A stretch of 64,000 bases of DNA from Pardosa pseudoannulata (lineage: Eukaryota; Arthropoda; Arachnida; Araneae; Lycosidae), in contig CM063506.1 of the NCBI GenBank assembly GCA_032207245.1, forward strand, positions 14,006,763 to 14,070,762. The letters are read 5' to 3'. The notes under the pieces were generated by a model. That model was not told the DNA's origin, ran no database searches, and worked only from the letters and a program-made list of their open reading frames with translations. The position numbers and the translations under genes are program-made. This document shows, one piece after another, positions 25,133 through 35,690 of the stretch. Numbering within the stretch: the first letter of the stretch is position 1; every line of letters starts with the position of its first letter.

Positions 25133-25537
25133 TAGAATAATTAATTTTAGAATAATGACTAATTGTGAAGGAGAAAAGATCAAACCACCTCCTACCCTTG
25201 AAATAACAATTCAATAGTTTTCCCAATGATTTCGCTAGTTGATAGAAATGTAAATAGGCTAATGCAAAATCATTCAAAAGACTTTTATCAGTGTGCACAA
25301 TGAATACACTAGGGAACGCGTCTTTGTTGATCTATGGTACTGGTTTAACAGTTTACATAAGATACCACTTTCTGTCTCCCATTCAAATATCAGAGGGAAT
25401 CCCTTTCAGTCTTTCAACGTAATGGATGATGCTTCAATCTTATTTCCGTGGCTTAATCACACATCACAGCTTTAGCCAAGGGTCCATTCAAGATAAAATA
25501 TCTCTAAGATAAATAATAACTGTTACGTTTATGACTA
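25133..25537. other. Unannotated stretch left of the Tc1 relic
   Basis: Contains two chance frames on opposite strands (25068-25298 and 25293-25475). No family resemblance was seen. Confidence 0.45.
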
Positions 25538-25920
25538 TACAGTGAGTGTAAAAAGTATACGTACAGTTACAGTTATAGGAAGCCTCATATTAAAAAAATA
25601 CGAAGAAAAAAAATTTAAAGGAAGCAGAAAGGATGGAACGTATTTTACTTTTTTCATTCTAAATCTAAATAAAAACTATATACCCAGTTTCATACACAGA
25701 AAGCACAAACAATCCATCATCCCGTTCTATTAAAGGTATTCGAACAGTACATAATATTTTGAAATTTTGAAAGAAAAGTTTCAAATAAAAAATTGTAAGG
25801 CATTCTTCAGCTTCAGTAACGGCGTTAAATCTCTTTTCCATTGATTTTACTAAGTTTTCTGTTAAAGAACTTGGCATAGACTTCCATTTTTGCTTATACA
25901 TATTTTTAATGGTACACATG
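25538..25920 (-). mobile_element. Tc1-like transposon relic with one TIR
   Basis: TA at 25538-25539 followed by CAGTGAGTGTAAAAAGTATA is the typical Tc1-type terminus. A transposase C-terminal remnant reads toward this end on the minus strand. The rest of the transposase and the other TIR were not found. To the right the relic runs directly into a 197-bp tandem array whose unit includes its coding sequence. Confidence 0.85.
25665..25919 (-). pseudogene. Tc1 transposase C-terminal remnant
   Basis: The minus frame gives KQKWKSMPSSLTENLVKSME, KRFNAVTEAEECLT, then a decayed tail. In Tc1 transposases the C-terminus reads W..I....(I/L)..L..SM..R...V..A.GG.T.Y. Here W, the L-V-x-S-M core, R, the AV.EA segment and a T are in the right order and spacing. 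The catalytic DDE region is absent. The first part of this frame lies within the first unit of the tandem array (from 25854). Confidence 0.75.
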
Positions 25921-26641
25921 TTTACTCATTTTTACTAAAAATGTGAATGAATTAAAATGTATTTCAAAAGTTTTCAATAATTTTTAACAGGAAGTTCATG
26001 TGATTAAGGAAAGTATTTATAAATTATGGCAAGTTGTATAAACTTAAACAGTTTTCTGTTAAAGAACTTGGCATAGACTTCCATTTTTGCTTATACATAT
26101 TTTTAATGGTACACATGTTTACTCATTTTTACTAAAAATGTGAATGAATTAAAATGTATTTCAAAAGTTTTCAATAATTTTTAACAGGAAGTTCATGTGA
26201 TTAAGGAAAGAATTTATAAATTATGGCAAGTTGTATAAACTTAAACAGTTTTCTGTTAAAGAACTTGGCATAGACTTCCATTTTTGCTTATATATATTTT
26301 TAATGGTACACATGTTTACTCATTTTTACTAAAAATGTGAATGAATTAAAATGTATTTCAAAAGTTTTCAATAATTTTTAACAGGAAGTTCATGTGATTA
26401 AGGAAAGAATTTATAAATTATGGCAAGTTGTATAAACTTAAACAGTTTTCTGTTAAAGAACTTGGTATAGACTTCCATTCTTGCTTATACAAATATTTAA
26501 TAGTACATATAGTTACTCATTTTTACTAGAAATGTGAAGGAATCTAAAATGTATTTCAAAAGTTTTCAATAAATTTAATAAGAAGTTCGGGTGATTAAGG
26601 AAGGAATTTAGAAACTGTGGCATGTTGTATAAATTTAAAAA
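25854..26641. repeat. Four-copy 197-bp tandem array derived from a Tc1 relic
   Basis: Units start with gttttctgttaaagaacttgg at 25854, 26051, 26248 and 26445, an exact period of 197 bp. Copies 1 to 3 are almost identical and copy 4 is clearly diverged. The start of each unit is the Tc1 transposase sequence encoding the PSSLTEN segment, so the array grew by duplication from within or beside the transposon. Confidence 0.95.
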
Positions 26642-27453
26642 TCGAATTTTTGAGGCTGTGTGTTTGGGATATTTATCCTGTTTTAGGAGCTAATGATCAC
26701 TCAAACTCAATTTTTCCGTTACTCTGTATATGTAGTAAATTTCTTGGATACATCTCTATATTTCGCTTACACTGCATTATCTAATGCTGTACAAAATCAA
26801 AATATTGAATTTGTATTAGTCTAAAAATGCTTTTCCGAACAGTTAGATGTCATTTACGTTTTCAGTGGTGAATGCTTGTAGTAACTTCTGAGTGTTTTTA
26901 TTCATAACAGCTTTCCATTTCGTTGCATGATATTTTTCATACACACAATACGAAATGCATATTTCCTACATGCAATTCGCTTTATTCTTATATAAGCTGA
27001 TATTCTCATAATTTTCAGTTCTGTTGAAAGCTCGGGAACTTTTAATTTTCAAATTATCTTTAAAAGACTTTGAGTCTGTGAGTGAATGTCTGTTCTTAAT
27101 GAATATAATCTTTTTGCTTAACAGGCCTCCTATGTTCCTGTATTAACTAAAAAAATATTCTTTAGCCATTCGACCTGGAGTGTTTAACTTCTATGTGCTT
27201 TCAAATAACTAATGTAAAAGTAATGTTAACCACCTCTTACTCCTCCTTACTGGAGTTAAATCAATAGAAATATTAATGTTAAATGACAGTAATACCATTT
27301 GAGTCTTAAAATTTTTATTATAACAGCTTTATGTTTAGATTAATCATAAGTAAAATATTCTCAGTTTTTAATAAAATTTAAATTTAAATTTATTTAATAA
27401 AATTTAAATTTAAAAGTAATAAATTTTTACAAGTTTTTTTGTAACACACTAGT
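26642..27453. other. AT-rich stretch, nothing recognised
   Basis: I looked here for the missing Tc1 transposase catalytic region on the minus strand and did not find it. No other feature seen. Confidence 0.45.
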
Positions 27454-28056
27454 TTAAACCCTTTAGGACCAGCGAGTAAATGCTATACGAGTCGACCGTT
27501 GTGAAAACCTTCGGTTAACGCCATCTAGTAATTAAATCGAGCATTTAAAAATTCAAATAAAACGTTCCGCATACAAGGTCAAGGTCAAGGTAATTGGGTT
27601 TAACGGAGTACCTAGCGAAGTGGAAAGTCTTCACTTTAACCTCCGAAGGCAAGACGGATCAAAACATCAATTTAGGCCTCGAGGCAAAAAGAAATCCAAA
27701 CAAAAATTTAATACACTCCAGCTCACAAGGAAGCGAGGAGATGAGGACGTTCTCTTGAAAAATTATGAGTAACCGTTGTCTAATTAGGGGATAATTAGAC
27801 AGTAACCTTTACAATGGCCAGTAGGTATGGTTAACAGCAATGCATAGTATTCAATAAACCGTGAAGCTCAGAAAAAAAATAAAAGTTTACACAAAAAATT
27901 TACAGGGACTATAACAAAAGTAACTTGGTACCGATTACGCATATGCGACTCTGGTCTCTCAATATCAACAGAAGATCACCGCATAGAGCAACGCTGGAAT
28001 GATAAGAGTGAAATCGCTGCGTCGCGTATACGAGACATTAGTCCCGAAGGGGTTAA
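27454..28056. mobile_element. piggyBac-like MITE flanked by TTAA
   Basis: TTAA at 27454-27457 and 28053-28056 flanks a 595-bp body. Inward-reading ends are ACCCTTTAGGACC and CCCCTTCGGGACT, which agree at most positions. A second shared block, TATACGAGTCGACCG on the left and TATACGCGACGCAG read inward from the right, lies 20-30 bp inside. TTAA target sites and CCC-starting termini are the piggyBac signature. No coding frame is present, so it is non-autonomous. The left TTAA could also be read within TTTAAA. Confidence 0.75.
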
Positions 28057-28138
28057 ATAATTATTTGGTCTTGTCATCTCATTTAGAAAATTATTCTTAA
28101 TACATTATACTAAAAACTCTAAACTCCCCGATGCTTTA
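28057..28138. other. Short AT-rich spacer
   Basis: Nothing recognised between the MITE and SINE-C. Confidence 0.5.
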
Positions 28139-28395
28139 TCCCAACTAGGGGGCCATGCCCGAAGGTGATAGTATATATTTCCTTGACCAAAGGGTCTTGG
28201 AGTGCAAAGCATATGTCTTGGTTAGGTGGTCAGCCTTAAACGGAACCCCCATTGTTAATTCCCAAGCATGCTTGGTCTTCAGTTTGTCTACCCACTGAAG
28301 GAATTAAAGGCTGAGTCAACATTGCTCACAACGATGATAGAACATTGGACCTGAGTCTTAGGAAAGTAAAGCACTACTCCAATACCAATATAATA
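28139..28395 (-). mobile_element. SINE family C, minus strand
   Basis: The reverse complement aligns along its length to 44846-45095: head TTGGAGTAGTGCTTTAC..TCC, a decayed B-box region, then TTGACTCAGCCTTTAATTCC, TTCAGTGGGTAGACAAACTG, GACCAAGC, CTTGGGAATTAA, CCACCTAACCA, CATATGCTT and CTTTGGTCA. The plus-strand sister has the clearer tRNA head. No TSD was found. Confidence 0.8.
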
Positions 28396-28886
28396 TACAA
28401 CTAAAGGAAAAAATGAATTTCGCTTACCCGAAAAGTAATTTTTGAAATACATTTATTAGAAACTAAATTTTATATCAAATAAAAAAATTAAATGTTTGTT
28501 TTATTTCATAAACCAAAACTGACATTTTAAAATTTAAAAAGCATTAAAGCTATTACGAAATAAAAACTAAAAAATAGCCTTTATTATACAATAAAATAAA
28601 ATATATTACTCTAATAAATATAACTGAGATTCAGAGAATCAAAATGATAATTAACTCCTATTTGATATACAAAAGTGGCTTCTAATTTATACCTTTTTAA
28701 AGTTGTTCAGCGAATAATTTAGTTTCTATTTGTTTTCCTCAGGGTATATTTTATTTTTTTACAAATGTACTCTATCATATAATAAAAATAAATAAATTTT
28801 CAAAAGTTATATCCTGATTACTGACAAAGGAAATATTTTATTCTTTAAGCTTTTTTTATTTTATATTAAATGAAACAGAAGCTCTT
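28396..28886. other. AT-rich stretch, nothing recognised
   Basis: No frame or repeat seen. Confidence 0.5.
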
Positions 28887-29502
28887 TTAACACTTGGCAT
28901 GCGGGTATACTTCACCGCCAACTTACGCGTGCAGCGGGCGTTTTTTCGTGAATCGCGCGAAAGTTTAGTTATTCAGAAAAATCGCAGTAAATCAAAAACT
29001 ACTTTGTTTTTATGAACGAAACTTTTTTTATTTTACACTTTAATATATACTGTATGATTATTTAACAAAATAAATAAATAAATAAATAAAAATAAAAAAT
29101 ATTTTTACGAAATCACAAAAATAAACGATTTTTAAAATTAAAGTCCGATAATCTGTCAGCGCATATTTCTTCATCACTATCTTTGTCACAACGGCTCATT
29201 TTATCAATTTTGTATTCAACAATAAAAAACCAAGCTTCAAATTGACAAAACACGACTTGTACGTTCTGGAGCTAGGAATTCGATTGAAGACGAAATAACG
29301 CAACAAAAGACCGAGTAACTCGACAATCATAACTTGTGGAAAGAAAAAATGCAAAGCATTGCATAGCAACGCAAACAACACGCATATAATGTCACACATA
29401 CATATAATTATACGTATTTAGTAGATTTGTGGTAGTTAGTGGGTATCCACCACAAATCTACTAAATATGTATTTTTACGTGACCCGCACTCCAGTGACAG
29501 AC
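28887..29502 (-). mobile_element. Probable piggyBac-like transposon relic
   Basis: TTAA at 28887-28890 is followed by CACTTGGCATGCGGGTATAC. About 600 bp away the inward-reading minus sequence CACTGGAGTGCGGGTCACGT resembles it, suggesting a decayed TIR pair. Between them the minus strand can be read MSRCDKDSDEEICADRLSDF (about 29140-29199), like the acidic N-terminus of many piggyBac transposases. The evidence is circumstantial: the right TTAA is missing and no DDD core remains. Confidence 0.45.
29416..29466. repeat. Inverted repeat, 17-bp arms
   Basis: ATTTAGTAGATTTGTGG at 29416-29432 and its exact reverse complement at 29450-29466 flank a 17-bp spacer. With one mismatch the stem extends four bases further outward (tacg/tgta). 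It lies inside the putative piggyBac relic. Confidence 0.93.
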
Positions 29503-30225
29503 TGCAAAAAACGTAAAAGTACGTTGCTTTCAAAAAGTACGTTATTAATAAACACTTTTCTGCATGAAGGTCTTTATTTTCCTTAATTTTTCTCATGAAA
29601 GTCAGGTAAATGTACTATCAAACACTTTTATAAGTCTTGCAATGCATTGAACATTCGATAAATAGTATGAAATAAAAAATTTTAAATGTAAATTAATACT
29701 ATCGATATTAAATATGAACCATAGAAATATATATTCACGTCATTCTACTTATATGTATCGAAATAATAAGTTTGAATACAAGCTCGTAAAAAATATGATA
29801 TGAAATAAGAAAGAAATTTAAGATCTATTGTTGCATGAAAATGAACATCTATTTCAAATTCTAAGTGTAAACAAATTCTCTTCACAGGTAAAAAGATATT
29901 CGAAATAAAAACACTGAAGGAAAATATACGAAAATAAGAATAAAATAACTTAAATAAGCCGAAATTTGTTGTTCTGGGAGAATAAAATATAGGTATCAAA
30001 ATACTTATTTCGTGTCTATTGTTTGGAATATTCGTCTTTGAAAATGCTCTGCAACAATAAAAATATCCGCATTCTGTATAAAAATTATGAAAATATGCAA
30101 AATAAAGTGTTGAATTTCGAAACACAAAACATTTCTCAAATATATCTTTATATAAACAAAACTGTATTAAAGTATCATTTTAGAAGTTTGATTTAGATAA
30201 GTATGAGAAAATATTTTTATACGAA
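29503..30225. other. AT-rich stretch with a 126-codon chance frame
   Basis: The minus frame at 29745-30125 is the longest one outside simple repeats. It is dominated by Phe, Tyr, Ile, Ser and Leu, carries no motif I recognise and has no gene-like context. I treat it as chance, though a lineage-specific membrane protein or exon cannot be excluded by eye. Confidence 0.45.
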
Positions 30226-30428
30226 GATATGGGCTTGGTTTGGTTTGGTTTGGAGCGCTACGGTCTACTGTTTTGCACACGAGGGCTAATGAGACCGGGA
30301 CCTACTGCTTAAAGCCGATTCCGAACGGCTACGAACATCCATGCCATAGTGGGATTCGAACCCACGAACTCCGGTTCCGAAGGCCAGCACCCTAGCCATT
30401 CGGCCATCGTTCGGCGATATGGGCTTGG
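30226..30428 (-). mobile_element. SINE family A, complete, with 13-bp TSD
   Basis: Body 30239-30415 on the minus strand, close to consensus: GCCGAACGATGGCCGAATGG head, GGGTTCGAATCCC B box, GTAGCCGTTCGGAATCGGC, GGTCCCGGTCTCATTAGCCC, then CCAAACCAAACCAAA as a (CAAAC)n tail. GATATGGGCTTGG at 30226-30238 is duplicated exactly at 30416-30428. This is the best-preserved copy in the window, so the family was active recently on a genomic time scale. Confidence 0.96.
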
Positions 30429-31014
30429 AGGTAAGTAATTTAAACCAAATAATAAAATGATTTATACAAAATTTTGCTAATTATAACACCATTTTTGTAT
30501 CAACATTTTTTTCAAATTAACTATGATCTAATATTCTTCCTATAGTTATCTGTAATTTAACCCATTTCCTCAGATAAGTTGTCTTATGGAAAATAGTACT
30601 TTTCGAGATGAAAAAGTATCATTTAAAAAGCTTATTGTTGGTTTAATATAAAATAGAATGTTCTGTTCTATTTAGAATAAAATTTTTTATAGATTGTCAA
30701 TAATATTCGATTTTTATACAAATTATTTAGTTTGGTTTGTGAAGCAATATATTTTTTATTAAAACGTAAAATATGTAAACGAAGTAAATAAGTAGAAATT
30801 TATTTACACTCAAAATATATTTTAAAATTTGAAAACAGAAACTAAATTTTTATTTAAAATAGAATTTAATTACTTTTGATCATTCTATAAAGTTCATTTT
30901 TTTCAAATGAGAGTAAAATATTTTATTTTATAACCTCATAAAATCTAACTTATTTTCAAATTTTAAGTATCTTAACACTTTTTTGTTTTTAAATCAAAGC
31001 CATTTAAATCAAAT
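30429..31014. other. AT-rich stretch, weakly similar to 32750 array
   Basis: Parts such as 'aataataaaatgatttatac' near 30460 resemble the unit starts of the 32750-33890 array, so this may be an older, far-diverged member of the same duplications. Confidence 0.4.
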
Positions 31015-31906
31015 TCCCTAATTAATAATAGACTAAGTTAATAATCCCTAGTTAATAACAGCCTAGTTAATAATAGCCGTCTGTCCTCGAATTTATGAAG
31101 CGGTTGGACTTGGAATGGATATAGGGATCCATATTTCATTCTTGATGAGTTAGGGTTAGTAAAATTCAAAGCGAGTTCAAAATCCACCCCTTCTACCCTT
31201 TCCTTTATTTCAATCCCTACATTCCCCGGTTAAGAGTAGGCGATAATTAAATTCATCAACTTATCATACTATAGTAAATGAAAATAACATTTTTCCTAGC
31301 ATTATGACGTCATTCCTTTAACCAACTCATTTAATCATTTCTTATTTTAAATTATTTAAATATCGACTGCATTATTTTCATATCTTTTATTACGGAACTT
31401 ACATATTACGTAAATAATTTTCTTTCATATTTAGCTTAAATAATATGTGTAATTTTAAATTTAATCATCGCTTATTTTTTGTTACAATGAAAATTTTATC
31501 ACTAGTATTAACAACAAATTATTTTCATAAAAGTTTAGGAGTCTATTTCACAAACTAATAAATATCTAGCGTTTATCTTTGAAAATTAAGAAGTTTGTTA
31601 GTTTGTGTGTTTGTTTTTGATACATAACTATACGGTTTGCAATCGATTCGTTCAATTTTGGACATCATTCATACATACAGCCAAATAATCACTGTCAATA
31701 TTAAAACCTCTGTTCCCCACCCTATCACGTGATGTAACAAGATAAATTAAAGTTGGCAACTAACACCAGGTCTGTAAAGATAAACAAATTATTGAGCGTG
31801 TACAAGATAATTCTCAGGCAAAAACAAACCATTTTTTTAGGGTAAATTACAATTCTAGAAAATTAAAAATTTTACTGTTCCCGTTATATGACGGGTTATA
31901 TGCTAG
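31015..31906 (+). mobile_element. Non-autonomous Helitron, longest copy
   Basis: The 5' region reads TCCCTAATTAATAATAGACT with local duplications, then TGTCCTCGAATTTATGAAGC. The 3' end is hairpin CCCGTTATATGACGGG, then TTATATGCTAG, then host T at 31907. It contains both interior blocks that occur separately in the type I (6060, 55929) and type II (7831) copies, so those look like internal deletion derivatives of an element like this one. No Rep/helicase frame is present. Confidence 0.85.
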
Positions 31907-32476
31907 TAGTCAGTAGAATAGTAACAATTAAGACCAGTTTGTAGAGCTTTTAAAATGTAGTAAGTTATTCTCTAAAATGAATTGCAGAAAACTAATATCA
32001 GTAGTCATTATGAAACTAATTCAAGCTTTCTTTCCATAGATTATGTTGAAAAATGTAATTGTTTTATTTTCAAAATACTGATTCAATTAAGTGTCATTGC
32101 TTGCATTAGTTCGTAAAAATATATGATAACGATAAAAATATAACAAGAAACTGAAAAAAGTTAAAAGTCGACGAGATAATTGCATGAAATTCGAGCTTGT
32201 GTACGATACAAAATGTTAAAATGGAATGATATCAGTGACTTTCTCCTTGCTACTGAGTTCGCTTCATATTTCTTAATCTTTATACTTCTAATTTAATATT
32301 TCTTAATTTTTAATCTTTTTATCCAAGTAAAGTAGGTTTTTGATGCAATTGATAATATAAAAAATATGTTATTCATTGCGCCATTATCTGTAAACTAAAT
32401 ACTTTAGTATTTTAAATGGAAGAACGAAGAAAAATATTTTGCGTTAATGTTGCTTGTTCATAAATGAGTTATTATA
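31907..32476. other. AT-rich spacer between two Helitrons
   Basis: No frame or repeat recognised. Confidence 0.5.
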
Positions 32477-32749
32477 TCCTATATAATAATAGCCTAAGTT
32501 ATATGTCTGTCTGTCCTCGAATTTTTGACTCTGCTGTCCATTCTATCACTTATTATCACAAGATAAATTAAGGTTGACAACTAACATGCGATCAGTTAAG
32601 ATAAACAAATTATTGAGCATGTACCAGATAATTCTCAGCCAAAAAACAAACCATTTTTTTTTACCTACCTCATAGAGTTCTTTACAATTAAATATTTAAA
32701 TAAAATTAAATATTTTAATGATCCCATCATATGACGGGCTATATGCTAG
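32477..32749 (+). mobile_element. Short non-autonomous Helitron, 273 bp
   Basis: 5' end A|TCCTATATAATAATAGCC and 3' end CCCATCATATGACGGG (stem with one mismatch), then CTATATGCTAG and host T. It keeps ~60 bp of 5' sequence and the 3' block of the family (agataaattaaggttg, aaacaaattattgagc, aacaaaccattttttt), so most of the interior is deleted. Confidence 0.93.
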
Positions 32750-33890
32750 TAATAAAATAATTCATACATTGTTCGGTGACTTTTAGCGCAATTTTTGTGA
32801 CTGCACTTTTTTTCTATTTAATTAAGATCAAATATTCTTATATGATTATAATATGATTATTTTTATTCTAATATGATTATAATATGATTATTTTTAATCC
32901 ACACCATTACTTCAAAAATAAAATTTTAACAAGAATATAAAATTAAAACTATAAATTAGAAACTAATTGTTTATATCAAATGGAAGATAATTATCGTGTT
33001 CATTCTGTGAGTCTCAAATTTATTAATTCCACCAAAATATTTTATTTTATAGCTTAATGAAGGCTAATATATTTTCAAATTTCAAGTTCCTTAACAGTTT
33101 TTCGTTTTTAAATCAAAGCAATTTAAATCAAATAATAAAATAATTCATATGATGTTCGGTGAATTTTAGGGCAATTTTTGTGACTACATTTGTTTTCTAA
33201 TTAATTAAGATCAAATATTCTTTCGACGATTATTTTTAATCTACACTATTACTTCAAATATAAAGTTTTAACCAAAATATAAAATTAAAAGTATAAATTA
33301 GAAACTTATTGTTTACATCAAATACAAGCTAATTATCGTGTTCATTACGGGAATCTCAAATTTATTAATTCGAGAAAAATATTCTGTTTTATAGTTTGAT
33401 GAAGACTATTTCTTAATAGATTTTCGTTTTTTAATCAAAGAAATTTAAATCAAATAATAAAATAATTCATACGATGTTCGGTGAATTTTAGGGCAATTTC
33501 TGTGACTACGCTTTTTTTTAATTAAAATATTCTTTAGAGGATTATTTCTAATCTACAACATTACTTCAAATATAAAGTCTTAACAAAAATATAAAATTAA
33601 AGCTATAAATTAGAAACTAATTGTTTATATCAAATAAAGCTAATTATACTTGATGAAGTCTAATATATTTTCAAATTTCAAGCTTTTTTACAGTTTTTAG
33701 TTTTTTAGAAATTTAAATCAAACAATTAAATAATTCATACAATGTTCGGAGAGTTTTAGTACCAATTTTTTCACTACATTTTTACTAATTAAATTAGATT
33801 AACTATTCTTCCTATTATTGTTTTTAATTCACACCAGTGCCACAAATATAAAGTCTTAACAAGAAAATAAAATTTTATAAAAAAATATCT
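32750..33890. repeat. Degenerate tandem array, units 270-390 bp
   Basis: Unit starts resembling 'aataattcatacgatgttcg' occur near 32756, 33144, 33459 and 33731. Each is followed by 'ttttag(g/c)gcaattt(t/c)tgtgact' (weaker in the last), then TTAATTAAGATCAAATATTCT and a block 'tacttcaaatataaagt'. Unit length shortens to the right through deletions. The copies are well diverged. Confidence 0.8.
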
Positions 33891-34430
33891 AGATGCTGTT
33901 TAAGAAGATCTTATTTCTGGCTATAAAAGTTTCATTGCTTTTTTATTTCTACGATTAGCATTAAGAGGAAAAAATAACAGCAAGACTCAGCTATCTGTAG
34001 TGAACTTTCTTAACAAGCAGATGAGTGATTTCTGATATTAAATTGCCCTTGCAATAAGTAAATAAACTTTTCCGCTACAGAAAATGCTCCCTATAAAAAT
34101 TGAAAAATTTGCATCGGATGACTTTTAATGTCAGCCATTAGCCCCGTACAACATCGCCTGAAGACGATAGTTCTGCTCCGTTTCGTTGCCACCTCATAAA
34201 ACTGTCCGAGAGGGGAGAGATGCCCGCCACTGATACACGATTTCCGCTGCAGTTTAGAATCCTGCACTTTTTTTTAAGATTTTTTTTCACTCTCTCTCTC
34301 TAGTTCAATCTGAATAAAATACCTCCTTTCCCCTGCTTTTGTACGTAAATCTTAAACAAACTCGTAAAAGTAACTTGGAAAAAGAGGAGCTGTTCTTTTT
34401 ATTGAAAGCTTCTATTTCGTTTAAGTATCT
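33891..34430. repeat. Segmental duplication copy 1
   Basis: Matches 37840-38400 in the same orientation and order: ttaagaag.tcttat.tctg, tgatattaaattgcccttgc, agtaaataaac.tttccgc, ctataaaaattgaaaaattt, gcatcggatgac, then element X and cttaaacaaactcgtaaaag. A weaker partial third copy is at about 35800-35960. This copy is uninterrupted at the point where the other holds a MITE. Confidence 0.88.
34105..34260. repeat. Element X, copy 2
   Basis: Core CTCCGTTTCGTTGCCACCTC, ATAAAACTGTCCGAG, GAGATGCCCGCC, ACTGATACACGATTTCCGC and TGCAG matches 12823-12901 and 38095-38163. It lies inside the segmental duplication. Confidence 0.8.
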
Positions 34431-34602
34431 CGAAAAAGAAGAGAAACTCAATTAGTAAGGAAGAAAAAAAGTCACTAAATTTATAAATAATCTTTGAAAT
34501 TTTCAAAAGAAATTTTTTGTAGCATTAAAAAAATAGGAAAAATGATTACTAACAAAGTTTAAAAAAAAACTTTTTCTTCGGCTTAGTTTTGTCCTGTCTG
34601 AA
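34431..34602. other. AT-rich spacer
   Basis: Nothing recognised. Confidence 0.5.
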
Positions 34603-34772
34603 GTCGAAGGATGGCCTAAAGATTAGGGTGCTGCTTTTCGGAATTGGAATTTGTGTGTTCGAATCACAGTGCTAATGTGGTTGTGTGAAATCGTACGGAA
34701 TTGGCTTTCAGCAGTTAATCCCGGTCTCATTAACTCTCAAGTCACAAAAAAGTAAATCGCGCTACAAACCAA
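34603..34772 (+). mobile_element. SINE family A, diverged copy 1 of a tandem series
   Basis: Reads GAAGGATGGCCTAAAGATTA (A box), GGAATTTGTGTGTTCGAATC (B box), GTACGGAATTGGC, ATCCCGGTCTCATTAACTC, then AAACCAAACAAC. The sequence following its tail, 'gtaaagctgaatgga', also precedes copies 2 and 3, showing that SINE plus flank were duplicated together. Confidence 0.75.
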
Positions 34773-34885
34773 ACAACTATTAAGTGCAGAAAACATTAGG
34801 TTTTAATTTTACGTCTAGGTAGCAAAATAATAGTACTCCAAACCACATTAAACCAAACCGAACCATGTTACTTTCTGAATAAATT

Positions 34886-35400
34886 TATGTAAAGCTGAAT
34901 GGATACCAAATGATAGGGCACTGTTGCTTTCAACCGGATTTTGTGGGTTCAAACCCCATTGCATGAATGCTCTTAGTCGTACGGAATTAGCTTTGTTGCT
35001 GTTGTTGTGCTATGCCACTTGGTCAAACCAAGCACGACTGAGCCTGAGCTACTCGATTTAAGACAAAGGGGTGCGCCTTTCGTTTTTAACGAGCACCTCA
35101 AGTGTGAAAGTACGACTTATGCTCAAGTGGGTCCTCATAGTTTTGCAGCAGGAACCAAGAAGACCCATAGACTTGGTCTGCCACCCCCAGAGGTATTGAT
35201 TAAGAACTTGGAATACATTGTGACCACGAATATACTTTACTTGTCCCAGTCATCTCTAAGAAACACGGCGTATCTTAGGCCGGCTCGGGTTACGAACCCG
35301 CAACCCTCCAGTTAGGAGAGCGGTGTCTTTACCGACTGAGCTACCACGGAATTAAATAGTTAGTCCCGGTCTCATCAACCCTCACGTACCAAAGGAAAAA
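34886..35400 (+). mobile_element. SINE family A, copy 2, split by SINE-B
   Basis: The left half (34886-34989) has A-box-like ATACCAAATGATAGGGC, B box GTGGGTTCAAACCCC and CGTACGGAATTA. The right half (35346-35400) continues AGTCCCGGTCTCATCAACCC. The halves are separated by a SINE-B with a 9-bp target duplication. Confidence 0.8.
34981..35354 (-). mobile_element. SINE family B inserted in a SINE-A, 9-bp TSD
   Basis: Body 34990-35345 on the minus strand, flanked by ACGGAATTA at 34981-34989 and 35346-35354. The head is GGTAGCTCAGTCGGTAAAGA (A box, tRNA-Lys-like), B box GCGGGTTCGTAACCCG, then a ~250-bp body and a (CAA)n-type tail (GCACAACAACAGCAACAAAG). The body shares CCAAGTTC, CAATACCTCTGG and GAGG.CC.ACTT with the older copy near 42908. 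A 102-codon plus frame (35007-35315) is only the antisense of this SINE. Confidence 0.93.
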
Positions 35401-35573
35401 AAAAGTAGGCCATAGAGATGGAAAAAAAACTAACTATTCAGAACAATTTTAGTTTTAAATCTTACTTCTATGGTAGCAAAACAGTTGACTTCTGGTACTA
35501 AAACAGGTGCACTTCAAACGGAACTAAACAAAATCGAACCATCTTAACATCTGAATAAACTGTGTAAAGTTGA

Positions 35574-35690
35574 ATGGTTGCCGAATGGTCGGACACTGTC
35601 TTTATAGACCGGAGTTCACGGGTTCAAAATTAGCTAATGATATAGATGTTCGTAGCTTTTCAAAATAAGCTGTAAGTAGTAAGTAATTAG
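35574..35690 (+). mobile_element. SINE family A, copy 3 of the tandem series, decayed
   Basis: GGTTGCCGAATGGTCGGACA (A box), ACCGGAGTTCACGGGTTCAA (B box start) and GATGTTCGTAGC. After that it decays. It is preceded by 'gtaaagttgaatgg', the same flank as copy 2. Confidence 0.7.

Noticed and set aside
29745..30125. 126-codon minus frame, the longest outside microsatellites
   Set aside because: Phe/Tyr/Ile-rich composition is that of AT-rich DNA, with no motif, no paralog and no gene context. Not fully excluded.
35007..35315. 102-codon plus frame
   Set aside because: Antisense reading of the nested SINE-B.
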